In this document: in pieces, positions 1 to 7,922 of the stretch
How the letters are laid out: each line of letters begins with the position of its first letter
How positions within the stretch are numbered: the stretch's first letter is position 1
Program-made: the position numbers and the translations under genes
Virus record (IMG/VR): IMGVR_UViG_3300017963_000554
Span: 1-32,856 of that record
Length of the DNA: 32,856 nucleotides
Source of the DNA: a virus
Strand: one strand, 5' to 3'
The notes under the pieces: model-generated
What the model saw: the letters and a program-made list of their open reading frames with translations, nothing else
Database searches by the model: none
What the model was told of the DNA's origin: nothing

Positions 1-20
1 CTTTGACGGGAGATCAACTG

Positions 21-209
21 ATGACTAGTTGGAATGCGAAAGATATCTATTGTCCAAAGTGCGGCGCCGCGCCCGGTGCCGATTGCCGTGATCTGGCTCA
101 AGGCAACTCGACAAACAACGGCCCGCATTGGTATCGGCACGCAGCGGCGCGGGCGATTGCGAGAATCAAAAATAGCGATACTTGGCAGCAGGGCGAGGCC
201 AACCAATGA
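21..209 (+). CDS. Small phage zinc-finger protein (62 aa)
   Basis: A 62-residue protein with CPKCGAAPGADC near the N-terminus and a later HWYRHAAAR stretch, giving a C-x2-C-x7-C...H pattern. This matches the small phage zinc-binding family that carries CPxCGAxPGxxC followed by H and R residues. The role is unknown; nucleic-acid or nucleotide binding is only suggested by the fold type. The ATG at 21 is chosen over the TTG at 3 because GGGAG lies at 8-12 at normal spacing. The stop overlaps the next start (ATGA at 206-209), so it is translationally coupled to the next gene. Confidence 0.75.
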   Translation: MTSWNAKDIYCPKCGAAPGADCRDLAQGNSTNNGPHWYRHAAARAIARIKNSDTWQQGEANQ

Positions 210-412
210 GACCGCAACAACGTCTAGCAGGCTGCCTTTGCGGCGGCTGCGCTAGTTGCCTGCGAGCGCAAGGCGAACCAACCGAGCCCTGCCCGCATTG
301 TGACAACGGGTGGCACCACGATCCAGACGAGCGGCGCAACTCGGTCAGGTGTCGCAAGTGCGGTGGTAGAGGTTGGGTGATTAGCGATCGGCTCGAGGTG
401 TCGGCTAGATGA
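206..412 (+). CDS. Small cysteine-rich protein with DnaJ-like zinc motif (68 aa)
   Basis: The protein has a cysteine-rich N-terminus (GCLCGGCASC) and then CPHCDNGWHH and CRKCGGRGWV. The last two resemble the CxxCxGxG repeats of DnaJ-type zinc-finger domains. It is basic and short, with no enzymatic motif. It starts at the ATG at 206 inside the overlap with the upstream gene, and its stop overlaps the RusA start (ATGA at 409-412). Its function is unknown; its place beside a Holliday junction resolvase suggests a DNA-metabolism operon. Confidence 0.65.
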   Translation: MRPQQRLAGCLCGGCASCLRAQGEPTEPCPHCDNGWHHDPDERRNSVRCRKCGGRGWVISDRLEVSAR

Positions 413-819
413 GATTCACGATCCACGGCAGCGTGCCAAGCTGGAAAAACAACCGGCGCATCGTGACGAATCCAGCGAACGGCAAGCGACGGATGATCAA
501 GAGCGATGTTTGCGAGCGTTGGTTGCGTGATGCCGTGTTCGAGCTCGCATCTCAGCGCAACCGATACGCGCGCGAGGGTGCTACGTTTCCGATCGATGGC
601 TGGCTAGATGTCGAGGTCTGGTTTTTCTACAAGGGCAAGCGTAGGCCCGACCTAGACAACAGTCTCGGTGCGCCGCTGGACGCGCTTCAGGCTGCCGGCA
701 TCATTCGCAACGATAGCCAGGTTGTGAGAGTCACGGCCGAGGTGTGGTGGCAGACGGGAGACGAGTCTTATTGCACGGTCGAGATTAGGCCGACGGGAAG
801 GGGTGACGAAAATGGCTAG
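409..819 (+). CDS. rusA: RusA-family Holliday junction resolvase
   Basis: A 136-residue protein, close to the length of E. coli RusA (120 aa). RusA enzymes are dimeric metal-dependent endonucleases that cleave four-way DNA junctions. The signature RRPDLDNSLGAPLDAL is followed by GIIRNDSQV, giving acidic residues D81, D83 and D102. Their spacing equals that of the catalytic D70, D72 and D91 of RusA. The N-terminal PSWKNNRR also fits the family. Likely jobs are resolving recombination or replication branches before packaging, consistent with the nuclease/RecT pair at the other end of the window and the terminase just downstream. Confidence 0.9.
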   Translation: MRFTIHGSVPSWKNNRRIVTNPANGKRRMIKSDVCERWLRDAVFELASQRNRYAREGATFPIDGWLDVEVWFFYKGKRRPDLDNSLGAPLDALQAAGIIRNDSQVVRVTAEVWWQTGDESYCTVEIRPTGRGDENG

Positions 820-1009
820 GGTCTATGGCATGCACGACCAGTGGAGCGGATACGTCGAAGGCGAATCGCGATATGCTAGATCGTTCTGCGTGCCCGATGA
901 CATTTGGGATCGATACTTGAAAGCGGAGCTATTTTTTGAGCTGGCGTTGATCGAGATTAGCGAGATCGAGGCCGAAGCGTTGAAGCGCAAGCGGGAGGGT
1001 GGGGAGTGA
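812..1009 (+). CDS. Hypothetical protein (65 aa)
   Basis: I do not recognise this protein. It begins MARVYGMHDQWSGY and ends in an acidic/basic helix (EISEIEAEALKRKREGG). The ATG at 812 is preferred over the in-frame GTG at 803 because GGAAGGGG lies at 796-803 at good spacing. It overlaps the end of rusA by 8 bases and its stop overlaps the GTG of the next gene. Compact overlap on both sides supports it being a real operon member. Confidence 0.6.
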   Translation: MARVYGMHDQWSGYVEGESRYARSFCVPDDIWDRYLKAELFFELALIEISEIEAEALKRKREGGE

Positions 1010-1185
1010 CCGAATCAACGCGGAAGGAGATCGCCGCAGCAATTTACCAGGCGCGGCTATGCCTGGATAAATCATCAGAGCTAGATGTCTGGGGCAAGAT
1101 AACCTGGTTGGCGCAAGCGTTCCGAGAGTTGACGTATGCGGCGCAGATGATTGAGAGACTAGACAACTCCCGCCCGGGGCGGTAG
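1006..1185 (+). CDS. Hypothetical helical protein (59 aa, GTG start)
   Basis: This short gene starts at a GTG that overlaps the preceding stop (GTGA at 1006-1009) and ends with TAG at 1183-1185. GGGTGGGGA just upstream can serve as the ribosome binding site. The 59 residues (starting MTESTRKEIAAAIYQARLCL) look all-helical, with no known motif. It fills the gap exactly between its upstream partner and the small terminase gene. It has no identified family; the support is the overlap, the ribosome binding site and the uninterrupted frame. Confidence 0.5.
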   Translation: MTESTRKEIAAAIYQARLCLDKSSELDVWGKITWLAQAFRELTYAAQMIERLDNSRPGR

Positions 1186-1196
1186 CGTTAGAAGCA

Positions 1197-1649
1197 ATGG
1201 TCAAGGGTAAGAGCCCGAAATGCGGTAGGTGCGGCGAGTTTGGGCACAACGCCAGAACGTGTAAGGGCGAGCCAAAGAAACCGCCGGTTGATGACAAGCC
1301 GTCCAAGCGAGATCGGACCGGCAAGTTTCTCCCCGGCAACAAGGGCAACCCGGGCGGGTGGAACAAGGCGACCCAGGAGGCAAGGCAAAAGGTCTCTGAT
1401 ATGGTGCGCGGTCGTATCGAGATGACCGACGCGCATCTGGTGTTTGATCGGTTGGTTGAGATCGTGACTTGCGGCGAGCCGAAAGACAGCGTGTATGCCG
1501 GCAAGGTGCTTTTGGAATACGCCTATGGTCGACCGACCCAGCAAGTTGAGCACAAGGGTAGCGTGGGGATGATCCATGAAGTCCGTGGCAATATCGCTAG
1601 CACACTCGATGGCCTTGCTACCAGAATCGAAGCGGCTCGAGATTCTTGA
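1197..1649 (+). CDS. terS: Probable small terminase subunit with N-terminal zinc knuckle
   Basis: A 150-residue protein directly upstream of and overlapping the large terminase, the usual place for the DNA-recognition subunit. Residues 9-22 form a CCHC zinc knuckle (C9, C12, H17, C22; CGRCGEFGHNARTC). Next is a basic DRTGKFLPGNKGNPGGW segment of the type found at the start of many phage small-terminase-like proteins (DUF5681-like). The rest is helical, plausibly DNA binding and oligomerisation. The zinc knuckle is nearly the same as one in the RecT-like protein at 28389. The terS call rests on position and the GN-GNPGG motif, not on a fold match. Confidence 0.7.
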   Translation: MVKGKSPKCGRCGEFGHNARTCKGEPKKPPVDDKPSKRDRTGKFLPGNKGNPGGWNKATQEARQKVSDMVRGRIEMTDAHLVFDRLVEIVTCGEPKDSVYAGKVLLEYAYGRPTQQVEHKGSVGMIHEVRGNIASTLDGLATRIEAARDS

Positions 1650-2904
1650 CGAGCTTACAGACAAGCAAATCCAGCAACTAAAATTCGCCTGGCAGTTCTG
1701 GGCGCGACCGTCGCAACTCCCGCCTGACGGTGACTGGCAAGTGTGGCTTGTCATGGCGGGCCGGGGTTTTGGCAAGACGCGCATTGGTGCCGAGTGGGTG
1801 AGAGATGAGGTTGAGTCTGGCCGGCGCAAGCGGATCGCTCTTGTTGGCAGGACGGCTGCCGATGTGCGGGACGTAATGATCGAGGGCGAGTCTGGGATCA
1901 TGGCTTGCTGCCCCCCGTGGTTTACGCCGATCTATGAGCCAAGCAAGCGGCGCGTTGTCTGGCCTAATGGCGCTATCGCTACTGCATACTCTGGCGATGA
2001 GCCCAACCTATTGCGCGGACCTCAGCATGATGGATTCTGGTGCGATGAGTTGGCGGCGTTTCGATACCGCGACGCTTGGGACATGCTGTTGCTTGGCTTG
2101 CGTCTCGGAGCGGACCCGCGTGGCGTTGTGACGACAACCCCGAGACCGAAAGCCGTTGTGCGGGAGCTCACCAAGGATTCAACTTGCGTGGTCACACGAG
2201 GCAGCACTTACGACAACGCAGCCAACCTGGCACCGTCGTTTCTGTCGCGCATTGTCTCGCGGTATGAGGGCACGTCACTTGGACGCCAAGAGCTTTACGC
2301 TGAGTTGCTTGACGATATGCCGGGAGCGTTGTGGACGCGCGGGTTGATTGACGCCAACCGAGTAGCGCAAGCTCCAGGGCTGCGGCGCATTGTCGTAGGT
2401 GTCGACCCAGCGATTAGCAACACGGGAGATAGCGATTACACCGGGATCGTTGTCTGCGCGATTGGTCAAGACGGCCACGGTTACGTCCTCGAGGATCGAT
2501 CGGTTCGCGGCACGCCAGAACAATGGGCCAGCCGCGCGGTTGCTGCGTACCACGACCACAAGGCCGACCGGATCGTTGCCGAGAAAAATCAGGGTGGCGA
2601 TATGGTTGAGTCCACGATCCGGCACGTTGATCCAAACGTTGCCTACCGTGGCGTGCATGCGAGCAAGGGCAAGCTGCCGAGGGCCGAGCCGATTAGCGCG
2701 CTGTATGAGCAGGGTCGTTGCCATCACGTTGGCGTATTTGCCGGCCTAGAAGAAGAGATGTGTAACTACGTCCCGGGGGCCGAGAAAAGCCCCGACCGGA
2801 TGGATGCAGCCGTTTGGGCATTTACTGAGTTGTTCGACTTCGGCGCTATCCTCGCCGCCCCAGTTGGCATGGGCGACGGTTCGACCTATCGCGGGCACCT
2901 ATAG
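1576..2904 (+). CDS. terL: Terminase large subunit (packaging ATPase and nuclease)
   Basis: A 442-residue packaging motor. Walker A is AGRGFGKT (residues 61-68), Walker B is the CDELAAF region (D157, E158), and the coupling motif is TTTPRP near 187. The C-terminal RNase H-like nuclease has candidate metal ligands D277 (VGVDPA), E336 (VAEKNQGG) and D410 (RMDAAVW). The FWARPSQLPP-GDW lead-in and AGRGFGKTRIGAEW are typical of the HK97/gene-transfer-agent-like terminase group. The ATG at 1576 has GGGGA nearby (1566-1570); an alternative ATG at 1609 lacks a ribosome binding site. The gene overlaps terS by 74 bases. Confidence 0.95.
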   Translation: MKSVAISLAHSMALLPESKRLEILDELTDKQIQQLKFAWQFWARPSQLPPDGDWQVWLVMAGRGFGKTRIGAEWVRDEVESGRRKRIALVGRTAADVRDVMIEGESGIMACCPPWFTPIYEPSKRRVVWPNGAIATAYSGDEPNLLRGPQHDGFWCDELAAFRYRDAWDMLLLGLRLGADPRGVVTTTPRPKAVVRELTKDSTCVVTRGSTYDNAANLAPSFLSRIVSRYEGTSLGRQELYAELLDDMPGALWTRGLIDANRVAQAPGLRRIVVGVDPAISNTGDSDYTGIVVCAIGQDGHGYVLEDRSVRGTPEQWASRAVAAYHDHKADRIVAEKNQGGDMVESTIRHVDPNVAYRGVHASKGKLPRAEPISALYEQGRCHHVGVFAGLEEEMCNYVPGAEKSPDRMDAAVWAFTELFDFGAILAAPVGMGDGSTYRGHL

Positions 2905-2938
2905 TTGTGCGGTTGTCTACGGTTTGGTATTAGCGCCT

Positions 2939-3136
2939 ATGCCTAAACAGTCCCTCAGAAAAGCCGTTGATGCACACTGCCGAGACTGCGTGTATGACCC
3001 GAACGAGCCTGGCGCGTGGCGTATGCAGGTTGACGCCTGTACGTGCCGAGATTGCAGCTTGTACCCGGTTCGCCCCCGGTCCCAGAGGCGCAAGACGGTC
3101 AACGGTGATAGGGAGAAGCGTGCACCGCTGGGCTAG
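2939..3136 (+). CDS. Small cysteine-rich protein after terminase (65 aa)
   Basis: A 65-residue basic protein with HCRDC, CTCRDC and LYPVRP. It resembles a widespread but uncharacterised phage family with two cysteine pairs and a C-PLYPxR motif, often found near terminase or head genes. Two CxxC pairs suggest one bound zinc. The ATG at 2939 follows a 34-base gap after terL. Its role is unknown. Its position between terminase and the head morphogenesis gene suggests a packaging or head accessory function, which is inference. Confidence 0.6.
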   Translation: MPKQSLRKAVDAHCRDCVYDPNEPGAWRMQVDACTCRDCSLYPVRPRSQRRKTVNGDREKRAPLG

Positions 3137-3191
3137 AATCGCCGTAGGCTTTCGCCTTGACCTCGGCAGCCCCATAACCCCATAACGGGCT

Positions 3192-3998
3192 ATGCCCGCC
3201 CCTAGACGCTTCCTCGGCGAACAAGCCCAAACGGTCGAGACTCGCGCCGCTGCTATGCGCAAGCCGCTTGAGCAATGGCTGGAACGCTATGCCGCCAGAG
3301 CCAGGGCCGATGCGTTGCGCCGGTTGCGGGAGGGCTCGTTAGACTCGATCACCAAAGCCGCGCCGCCTGATTATGAACGTCTAGCCCTGGAGTTGCGCGA
3401 GCTTCTGGCGCGCTACGGTCTGCGCCAACTGCAACAAGCTGCCGAGACAGGAGCCGCAACCATTGGCGCCGAGGTATCGCTGACCGATCAACTTGTCCTC
3501 GAGTTCTTTGAACAAAAGGAAATCAAGGTTGTCGAGATCATGGAGGCGACCCAACGGGCCAGCCAGAATGCCATCCGTCAGATTATGACCGAGGCGTTGA
3601 CCGAAGCCGTGCGCCCGTCGACAACCGAGATCGGAAGGCGGCTAATGAATCGGCTACGGTTTGGCTCGACGGTTGATGGCGCGGCGTCAGCCTTCTCGCC
3701 AGAGCGAGCCCAACTAATCGCACGAACCGAGATGGTCCAAGCGCAAAATACGGGCATCGTGAACGGCTATCGGCTCGCCGGAATACGCCGGCACCGATGG
3801 ATAGCATACGACGACGGGCGCAGCGGTCGCGGGCATGATGTCATGGGTCGGGAGAAACAGACGCGAGAGATAGGCGAGCCGTTCGAGACGCCAGACGGGA
3901 CGTTGCTAATGTATCCAGGCGACCCTAACGCACCGATCCGCCACACTGCTAATTGCCGTTGTACGACGGTTCCGGTAGTATCGCCAGCGGAGGCGTAG
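3192..3998 (+). CDS. MuF-type head morphogenesis (minor capsid) protein
   Basis: A 268-residue protein whose C-terminal half matches the phage Mu F-like minor head protein family. It has ARTEMVQAQNTGIVNGY, then RHRWIAYDDGRSGRGHD, then YPGDPNAPIRHTANCRC at the end. These proteins are injected or portal-associated minor head components needed for head assembly. The N-terminal half is helical and charged. The start at 3192 has no strong ribosome binding site. In most phages this gene follows the portal; here it precedes it by three bases. Confidence 0.85.
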   Translation: MPAPRRFLGEQAQTVETRAAAMRKPLEQWLERYAARARADALRRLREGSLDSITKAAPPDYERLALELRELLARYGLRQLQQAAETGAATIGAEVSLTDQLVLEFFEQKEIKVVEIMEATQRASQNAIRQIMTEALTEAVRPSTTEIGRRLMNRLRFGSTVDGAASAFSPERAQLIARTEMVQAQNTGIVNGYRLAGIRRHRWIAYDDGRSGRGHDVMGREKQTREIGEPFETPDGTLLMYPGDPNAPIRHTANCRCTTVPVVSPAEA

Positions 3999-4001
3999 AC
4001 C

Positions 4002-5387
4002 ATGGCTGATACATACACCCTGCCGATCGTCAAGCAAGACGAAGAGAAGCAAGAGCACTTGCTAGCCGAGATCGGAGATAGCGGCCTCAAGCGGTTCGGC
4101 GGGTTGATTGATGAGGAATGGCATCCAGACCTGCGCGGCACCCGTGCGGTCAAAGTGTTTCGCGAGATGGCCGACAATGATCCGATCATTGGCGGGACGC
4201 TCTACATCATCGAAATGCTTTTGCGCCAGACCCCCTGGCGAGTCGAGCCGGCAGACGATAGCCCGCAAGCAAAAGAGGTTGCCGATTTCATCGCCGAGGC
4301 AATCGAGGATATCGAGGGCGGCTTTGGCGGCTTTATGACCGAGATGCTGACCTCTCTCACTTTCGGCTGGAGCTACCATGAAAAGCTATTCAAGCGCCGC
4401 CTCGGCCCTGACTCCCCGGTGCCCCAGCTCCGATCGCGCTATAACGATGGTCGGATCGGCTGGCGTAAGTGGCCACTGCGTGGTCAAGACTCGCTCGAGC
4501 GTTGGCACCTAGACGATCATGGCGAAGTGCTTGGCATGGTGCAGACCGCGCCGCCTAAGTATGAGAGCAAAGAGATCCCACGTAGCAAGGCGCTCCACTT
4601 CCGCTTGCGCAAGTTCAAAAACAACCCAGAGGGCTACAGCCTTTTGCGGCCGATCTACACGACTTATTACCTCAAAAAGAACGTGCAGATCTTCGAGGCG
4701 ATCGGCATCGAACGCAACCTGGCCGGAATGCCGGTAATGCAGTTGCCGCCCGAGGTGATGCACCCTAACGCCGATCCAGCACAACGCGCCATCCGATCGC
4801 AATATGAGACCATGATCCGCCGGATCAAGATGGACGAGAATTATGGGATTGTGATTCCGGCCGAAGTAGGCAGAGACAACAACCCAACCGGATACAAGTT
4901 TGACCTGGCGAGCTCCGGCGGTGACAAGCCGGCAGATGCAAATCCGGTTGTGCAGAGATACGACAGCCGGATCGCAATGGCCATGCTGACGCAATGGTTG
5001 CTCTTGGGCCAGGATAAGGTTGGCTCATTTGCCCTCGCCAGCAACAACACAGACATGATGGCGATCGGTCTCGGAACCGTGCTCGATATGAGAGACGAGG
5101 AGATTAACGAGCACGCGATCCCGGAGTTAGTCAGTTTGAACGGATGGCCGGCAGAGTTGGCGCCGATGCTGGTTCATGGCGACATAGAGACGCCTGACCT
5201 GCAACAGCTTGCGCAATATGTGACTGCACTTGCTGGCTCCGGCGCGTTGGTTGTTGACGACAAGCTCGAGGAGCATTTGCGCGACTTAGGCAGTCTGCCG
5301 CAACGCGAGCACTCGTCACCTCGCCCGGTGACTCAGCCGGCGCAGATTTTCGGCGTTGACGACAGCGGCCAAGGCGAGTTGTTCTAG
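4002..5387 (+). CDS. Portal protein (Mu gp29-like, DUF935 type)
   Basis: A 461-residue protein with the profile of Mu gp29-like portals: an N-terminal REMADNDPIIGGTLYIIEMLLRQ region, a central beta-rich portion, and the IFEAIGIERNLAGMPV and WLLLGQDKVGSFALASNN stretches. Portals form the dodecameric ring through which DNA enters and leaves the head. It starts at 4002 just after the MuF gene. The last 18 bases (5370-5387, encoding QGELF-stop) are nearly repeated at 8548-8565 at the end of the 61-aa gene. Confidence 0.9.
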   Translation: MADTYTLPIVKQDEEKQEHLLAEIGDSGLKRFGGLIDEEWHPDLRGTRAVKVFREMADNDPIIGGTLYIIEMLLRQTPWRVEPADDSPQAKEVADFIAEAIEDIEGGFGGFMTEMLTSLTFGWSYHEKLFKRRLGPDSPVPQLRSRYNDGRIGWRKWPLRGQDSLERWHLDDHGEVLGMVQTAPPKYESKEIPRSKALHFRLRKFKNNPEGYSLLRPIYTTYYLKKNVQIFEAIGIERNLAGMPVMQLPPEVMHPNADPAQRAIRSQYETMIRRIKMDENYGIVIPAEVGRDNNPTGYKFDLASSGGDKPADANPVVQRYDSRIAMAMLTQWLLLGQDKVGSFALASNNTDMMAIGLGTVLDMRDEEINEHAIPELVSLNGWPAELAPMLVHGDIETPDLQQLAQYVTALAGSGALVVDDKLEEHLRDLGSLPQREHSSPRPVTQPAQIFGVDDSGQGELF

Positions 5388-5446
5388 CGTCAACGCAACA
5401 TTGCCTTGACAGCGTTGCTCGCAATGGGCGACAAAACCGAAACACT
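5370..5446 (+). repeat. Left copy of imperfect direct repeat flanking the head accessory block
   Basis: Three ordered blocks recur at 8548-8629. Block one is CAAGGCGAGTTGTTCTAG (5370-5387), 16 of 18 identical to the second copy. Block two is TTGACA-N14-GGGCGA (5406-5431), with identical spacing in both copies. Block three is AAACACT (5440-5446). The gap between blocks one and two is 18 bases here and 30 in the other copy. The whole of genes 5475-8565 lies between the two copies. Confidence 0.65.
5406..5434 (+). promoter_or_regulatory. Possible promoter: TTGACA-N17-CGACAA
   Basis: A perfect -35 hexamer (TTGACA, 5406-5411) is followed after 17 bases by CGACAA, a poor match to TATAAT. The same arrangement occurs at 8596. 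The hexamer sits among small inverted repeats (CAACGC/GCGTTG and CATTGC/GCAATG). It lies in an 87-base gap before a gene with a strong ribosome binding site. Conservation of both copies is the main argument; the -10 match is weak. Confidence 0.3.
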
Positions 5447-5474
5447 CTTACCCACCTAATCGGAGGGCCGATCG

Positions 5475-7109
5475 ATGGCTTATGATTTCACCGTTAACCT
5501 GACTGCAACTGGTGTTTATGGAACCGATCAACCGGCCCTCGCCGGGATCCGAACGTCTGGCGAAAACGGGTCCGCTGCGTCGATGGTGCAGGGGACCGTT
5601 GACAATACGAAAGTCAAAGTCACCGGCCTTACCGGCATGACCGGCTTTGCTGGCAAAACTCTTTATATCACGGGCGCCGCAACCGGCGGCTACAACGGCA
5701 CCTGGGAGATCCTTACCGTTGCCAGTGCGACCGAGGTTGAGATCGATCTCGCCTATGCCGGCGACGACGGCAACAACGGATCGATCGTGTGGGATCTGAC
5801 TTCCATCTCGATCTTGGTTAACCTGATTCCTGGTGCGAGCGGTGAGTATTTCGAGCTCGACAACGGCGGTACGCCAAGCGCCCCGATCGTCTATTCGGCA
5901 AACGGCGCACAGGGCGGCCCGGCCCTCAACAAGTCGATCACCATTCTCGGAGACTCTGCCGAGAAGACCCGGATCAACAGCGGTAAACAACCATTCTTGG
6001 TTGAGAACCTCGGCACCGAATCGGATTTTTATATCGAGGATGTTTGGTTTACCGACACCTGGCATATGCCCGTTCACTTGCGCAAGATGCGCAACGCCAC
6101 TGTGATCAACAACAAGGTTACGATGACCGATCCCGTTGGCAAGAATGTGCCGCAGAAGAATAACAGCGGGCAGCTAGAGGGTGAGGTCTGGGGTGTGAAG
6201 GTTGGCTGTTACAAGGCAAACGACGGCCCGCACAACCTTGTCCTAATCGAGGGCAATGAGATTGATATGTATACCGGGACCTACGCCGGCTCTGGCGTGG
6301 AAAACTGCCAGAGCAAAGCGATCCAGGTCATGGTATGCCCGCCAACTTCTCGGATCACAGTGAAGGACAACACGATCCGTCACCCCGCGCACCGAGGGAT
6401 CCACGTTGTTGACGCGCGCGGCATCGTGCAGGTGCACGGCAATGTGGTTTACATGGATGCGCCATATCTCCATAAGGGAGATCTGAGCGAATACCATGAT
6501 CGCGGAATCGCTGCCGGCTCCGGTCTCGGAGCGGTCAACGGATTCTCTACCGTTAACGAGCCGCTCGACAATGGCAAGGTCGATTTCTGGGATAATCACG
6601 TTTACATCAAAAACAAGGATTTTCTCGGGCTCCAGGTTCAGGGACTTCGGCGCACCAAGGTCGGCCCGATCACTGCTCGGCAGAATACGTTTTCGTTCGA
6701 GGGCGCGGCTGCCGTTCGCCCGCTGGCCCCTGTGATTTACCACGGGATCGATCGTGGCGCGTTGGCCGGCAACGTCTTCTCGGGATATACCCAAGTCGGG
6801 TTCCTGGTCGGCGCAAACAAGGCGGTTTACCAGTGGGGCACGACGCTCAATCAATTCGAGTCGAGCGACGTTAGCCGGCTGGCGGTCGACTCTCCGATCA
6901 TGGCGTTCTTTGGCCTCGACGCCGATTACAATACCATGGTCGGCGGCGGCACCTCGATCGAGACCTACCAGCATGAGCCAGACAGCGAGGGGATCGCGGA
7001 CAATACCGGCAACAGCGTGTATGGTTATGCGATGGTAGCCGGCGACGTAGACGCTACTTTGCAGGCTGTGCTTACTGCGTTGCAGGCGAACGGCATCGGC
7101 TCCAACTAA
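5475..7109 (+). CDS. Right-handed beta-helix protein in the head gene cluster
   Basis: A 544-residue protein. Residues 1-110 form a beta-rich domain with Gly/Thr-rich turns. Residues 150-420 show repeated short strands with N/V/I ladders (NATVINNKVTM, LVLIEGNEIDM, RITVKDNTIRH, IVQVHGNVVYM), typical of pectate-lyase-like parallel beta helices. The C-terminus (TLQAVLTALQANGIGSN) is a short helix like those that end trimeric fibres. GGAGG at 5462-5466 precedes the ATG. Such folds are usual in tailspikes; between portal and protease a head-bound fibre or decoration is more likely. I see no clear catalytic signature. Confidence 0.65.
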   Translation: MAYDFTVNLTATGVYGTDQPALAGIRTSGENGSAASMVQGTVDNTKVKVTGLTGMTGFAGKTLYITGAATGGYNGTWEILTVASATEVEIDLAYAGDDGNNGSIVWDLTSISILVNLIPGASGEYFELDNGGTPSAPIVYSANGAQGGPALNKSITILGDSAEKTRINSGKQPFLVENLGTESDFYIEDVWFTDTWHMPVHLRKMRNATVINNKVTMTDPVGKNVPQKNNSGQLEGEVWGVKVGCYKANDGPHNLVLIEGNEIDMYTGTYAGSGVENCQSKAIQVMVCPPTSRITVKDNTIRHPAHRGIHVVDARGIVQVHGNVVYMDAPYLHKGDLSEYHDRGIAAGSGLGAVNGFSTVNEPLDNGKVDFWDNHVYIKNKDFLGLQVQGLRRTKVGPITARQNTFSFEGAAAVRPLAPVIYHGIDRGALAGNVFSGYTQVGFLVGANKAVYQWGTTLNQFESSDVSRLAVDSPIMAFFGLDADYNTMVGGGTSIETYQHEPDSEGIADNTGNSVYGYAMVAGDVDATLQAVLTALQANGIGSN

Positions 7110-7140
7110 TCATAGCCCCTAGGCAGAAAGGAGGCGTGAT

Positions 7141-7911
7141 ATGTTTGGAGAGAACAAAGCAAGGATCGCAACGCTACAACAGGGGCAAACAGCCTCGGCT
7201 GCTAGCGTTGCGGCAGCATTGCGCCAGACTGCGGAATTAGGCGAGCTTGTTAGTGCCCTGACGAGCAATGCGGCTCGGGCTGATTCCGTGCTCGAGCAAA
7301 CGATCCAGGGACAGATTGACGGCCTGTCCCTTTCGTTGCGCGAGATTAGCAGGATGCAGGGAGATCAGGCCGCAGAGGCACGGGAGGCGATTGACGCCGC
7401 CCGGAGTGCTGCGGTCCAAGCGATCAAGCGGGCCAAGGCTGAGTTGTGGTCAGCTTACAATCTGGATTTTAAGATGATCACCCCGGCCGCCGAGAATTTG
7501 AGCATCGGCGGATTGGGGCTCAACACGGCGGCGGCGGATAGCGTTGTTGTCTGGTTTGCCGTGCCCCTGGTGAATGCGGCAGAAGATATCTGGCATGACG
7601 GATACGAGAACGCGGGCGCGACTTCGATCGCGTCCGTGTTTGCTGACGCCGCCCCACCAAGCGATCCAACGCTCAAGCGGTTTATCGGAACCGATCCGTT
7701 TACCGCCGAAGTGGATTATGGGGCCGGCGCTCCGGCTTGGGAGGATGGCGTTTTTCCGGTTGCGGTGATCCTTGACACCGACACCAACCCGGCAACCAAG
7801 GTCTATACGATCGGGGACACGATCGATATTACCTGCAAGGTATCGTCAGGTAGCTCGATCCATGGCCAGGCTGTTGCTGATGTGGTCAAAGCCTACACGC
7901 TGGTAGCTTAG
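7141..7911 (+). CDS. Coiled-coil plus beta-domain protein, possible head fibre (256 aa)
   Basis: Residues 1-105 are alanine/glutamine-rich and helical with heptad-like spacing, compatible with a trimeric coiled coil. Residues 110-256 are beta-rich (VVVWFAVPLVN..., KVYTIGDTIDITCKVSSGS). I do not recognise a family. A near-perfect Shine-Dalgarno sequence (AGAAAGGAGG, 7125-7134) six bases before the ATG predicts high expression, as for virion proteins. Its place between two other beta-rich genes suggests a fibre-and-adaptor set carried on the capsid; this is inference. Confidence 0.6.
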   Translation: MFGENKARIATLQQGQTASAASVAAALRQTAELGELVSALTSNAARADSVLEQTIQGQIDGLSLSLREISRMQGDQAAEAREAIDAARSAAVQAIKRAKAELWSAYNLDFKMITPAAENLSIGGLGLNTAAADSVVVWFAVPLVNAAEDIWHDGYENAGATSIASVFADAAPPSDPTLKRFIGTDPFTAEVDYGAGAPAWEDGVFPVAVILDTDTNPATKVYTIGDTIDITCKVSSGSSIHGQAVADVVKAYTLVA

Positions 7912-7922
7912 GGAGGTAACCA

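Noticed and set aside
3165-3192. CCATAACCCCATAACGGGC tandem repeat before the MuF gene.
   Set aside because: It is only two short units in a small gap, with no wider pattern.
6243-6974. Long minus-strand frames opposite the beta-helix gene and elsewhere (for example 1188-1901, 5448-6077).
   Set aside because: They are antisense shadows of well-supported genes, lack ribosome binding sites and show no protein motifs.
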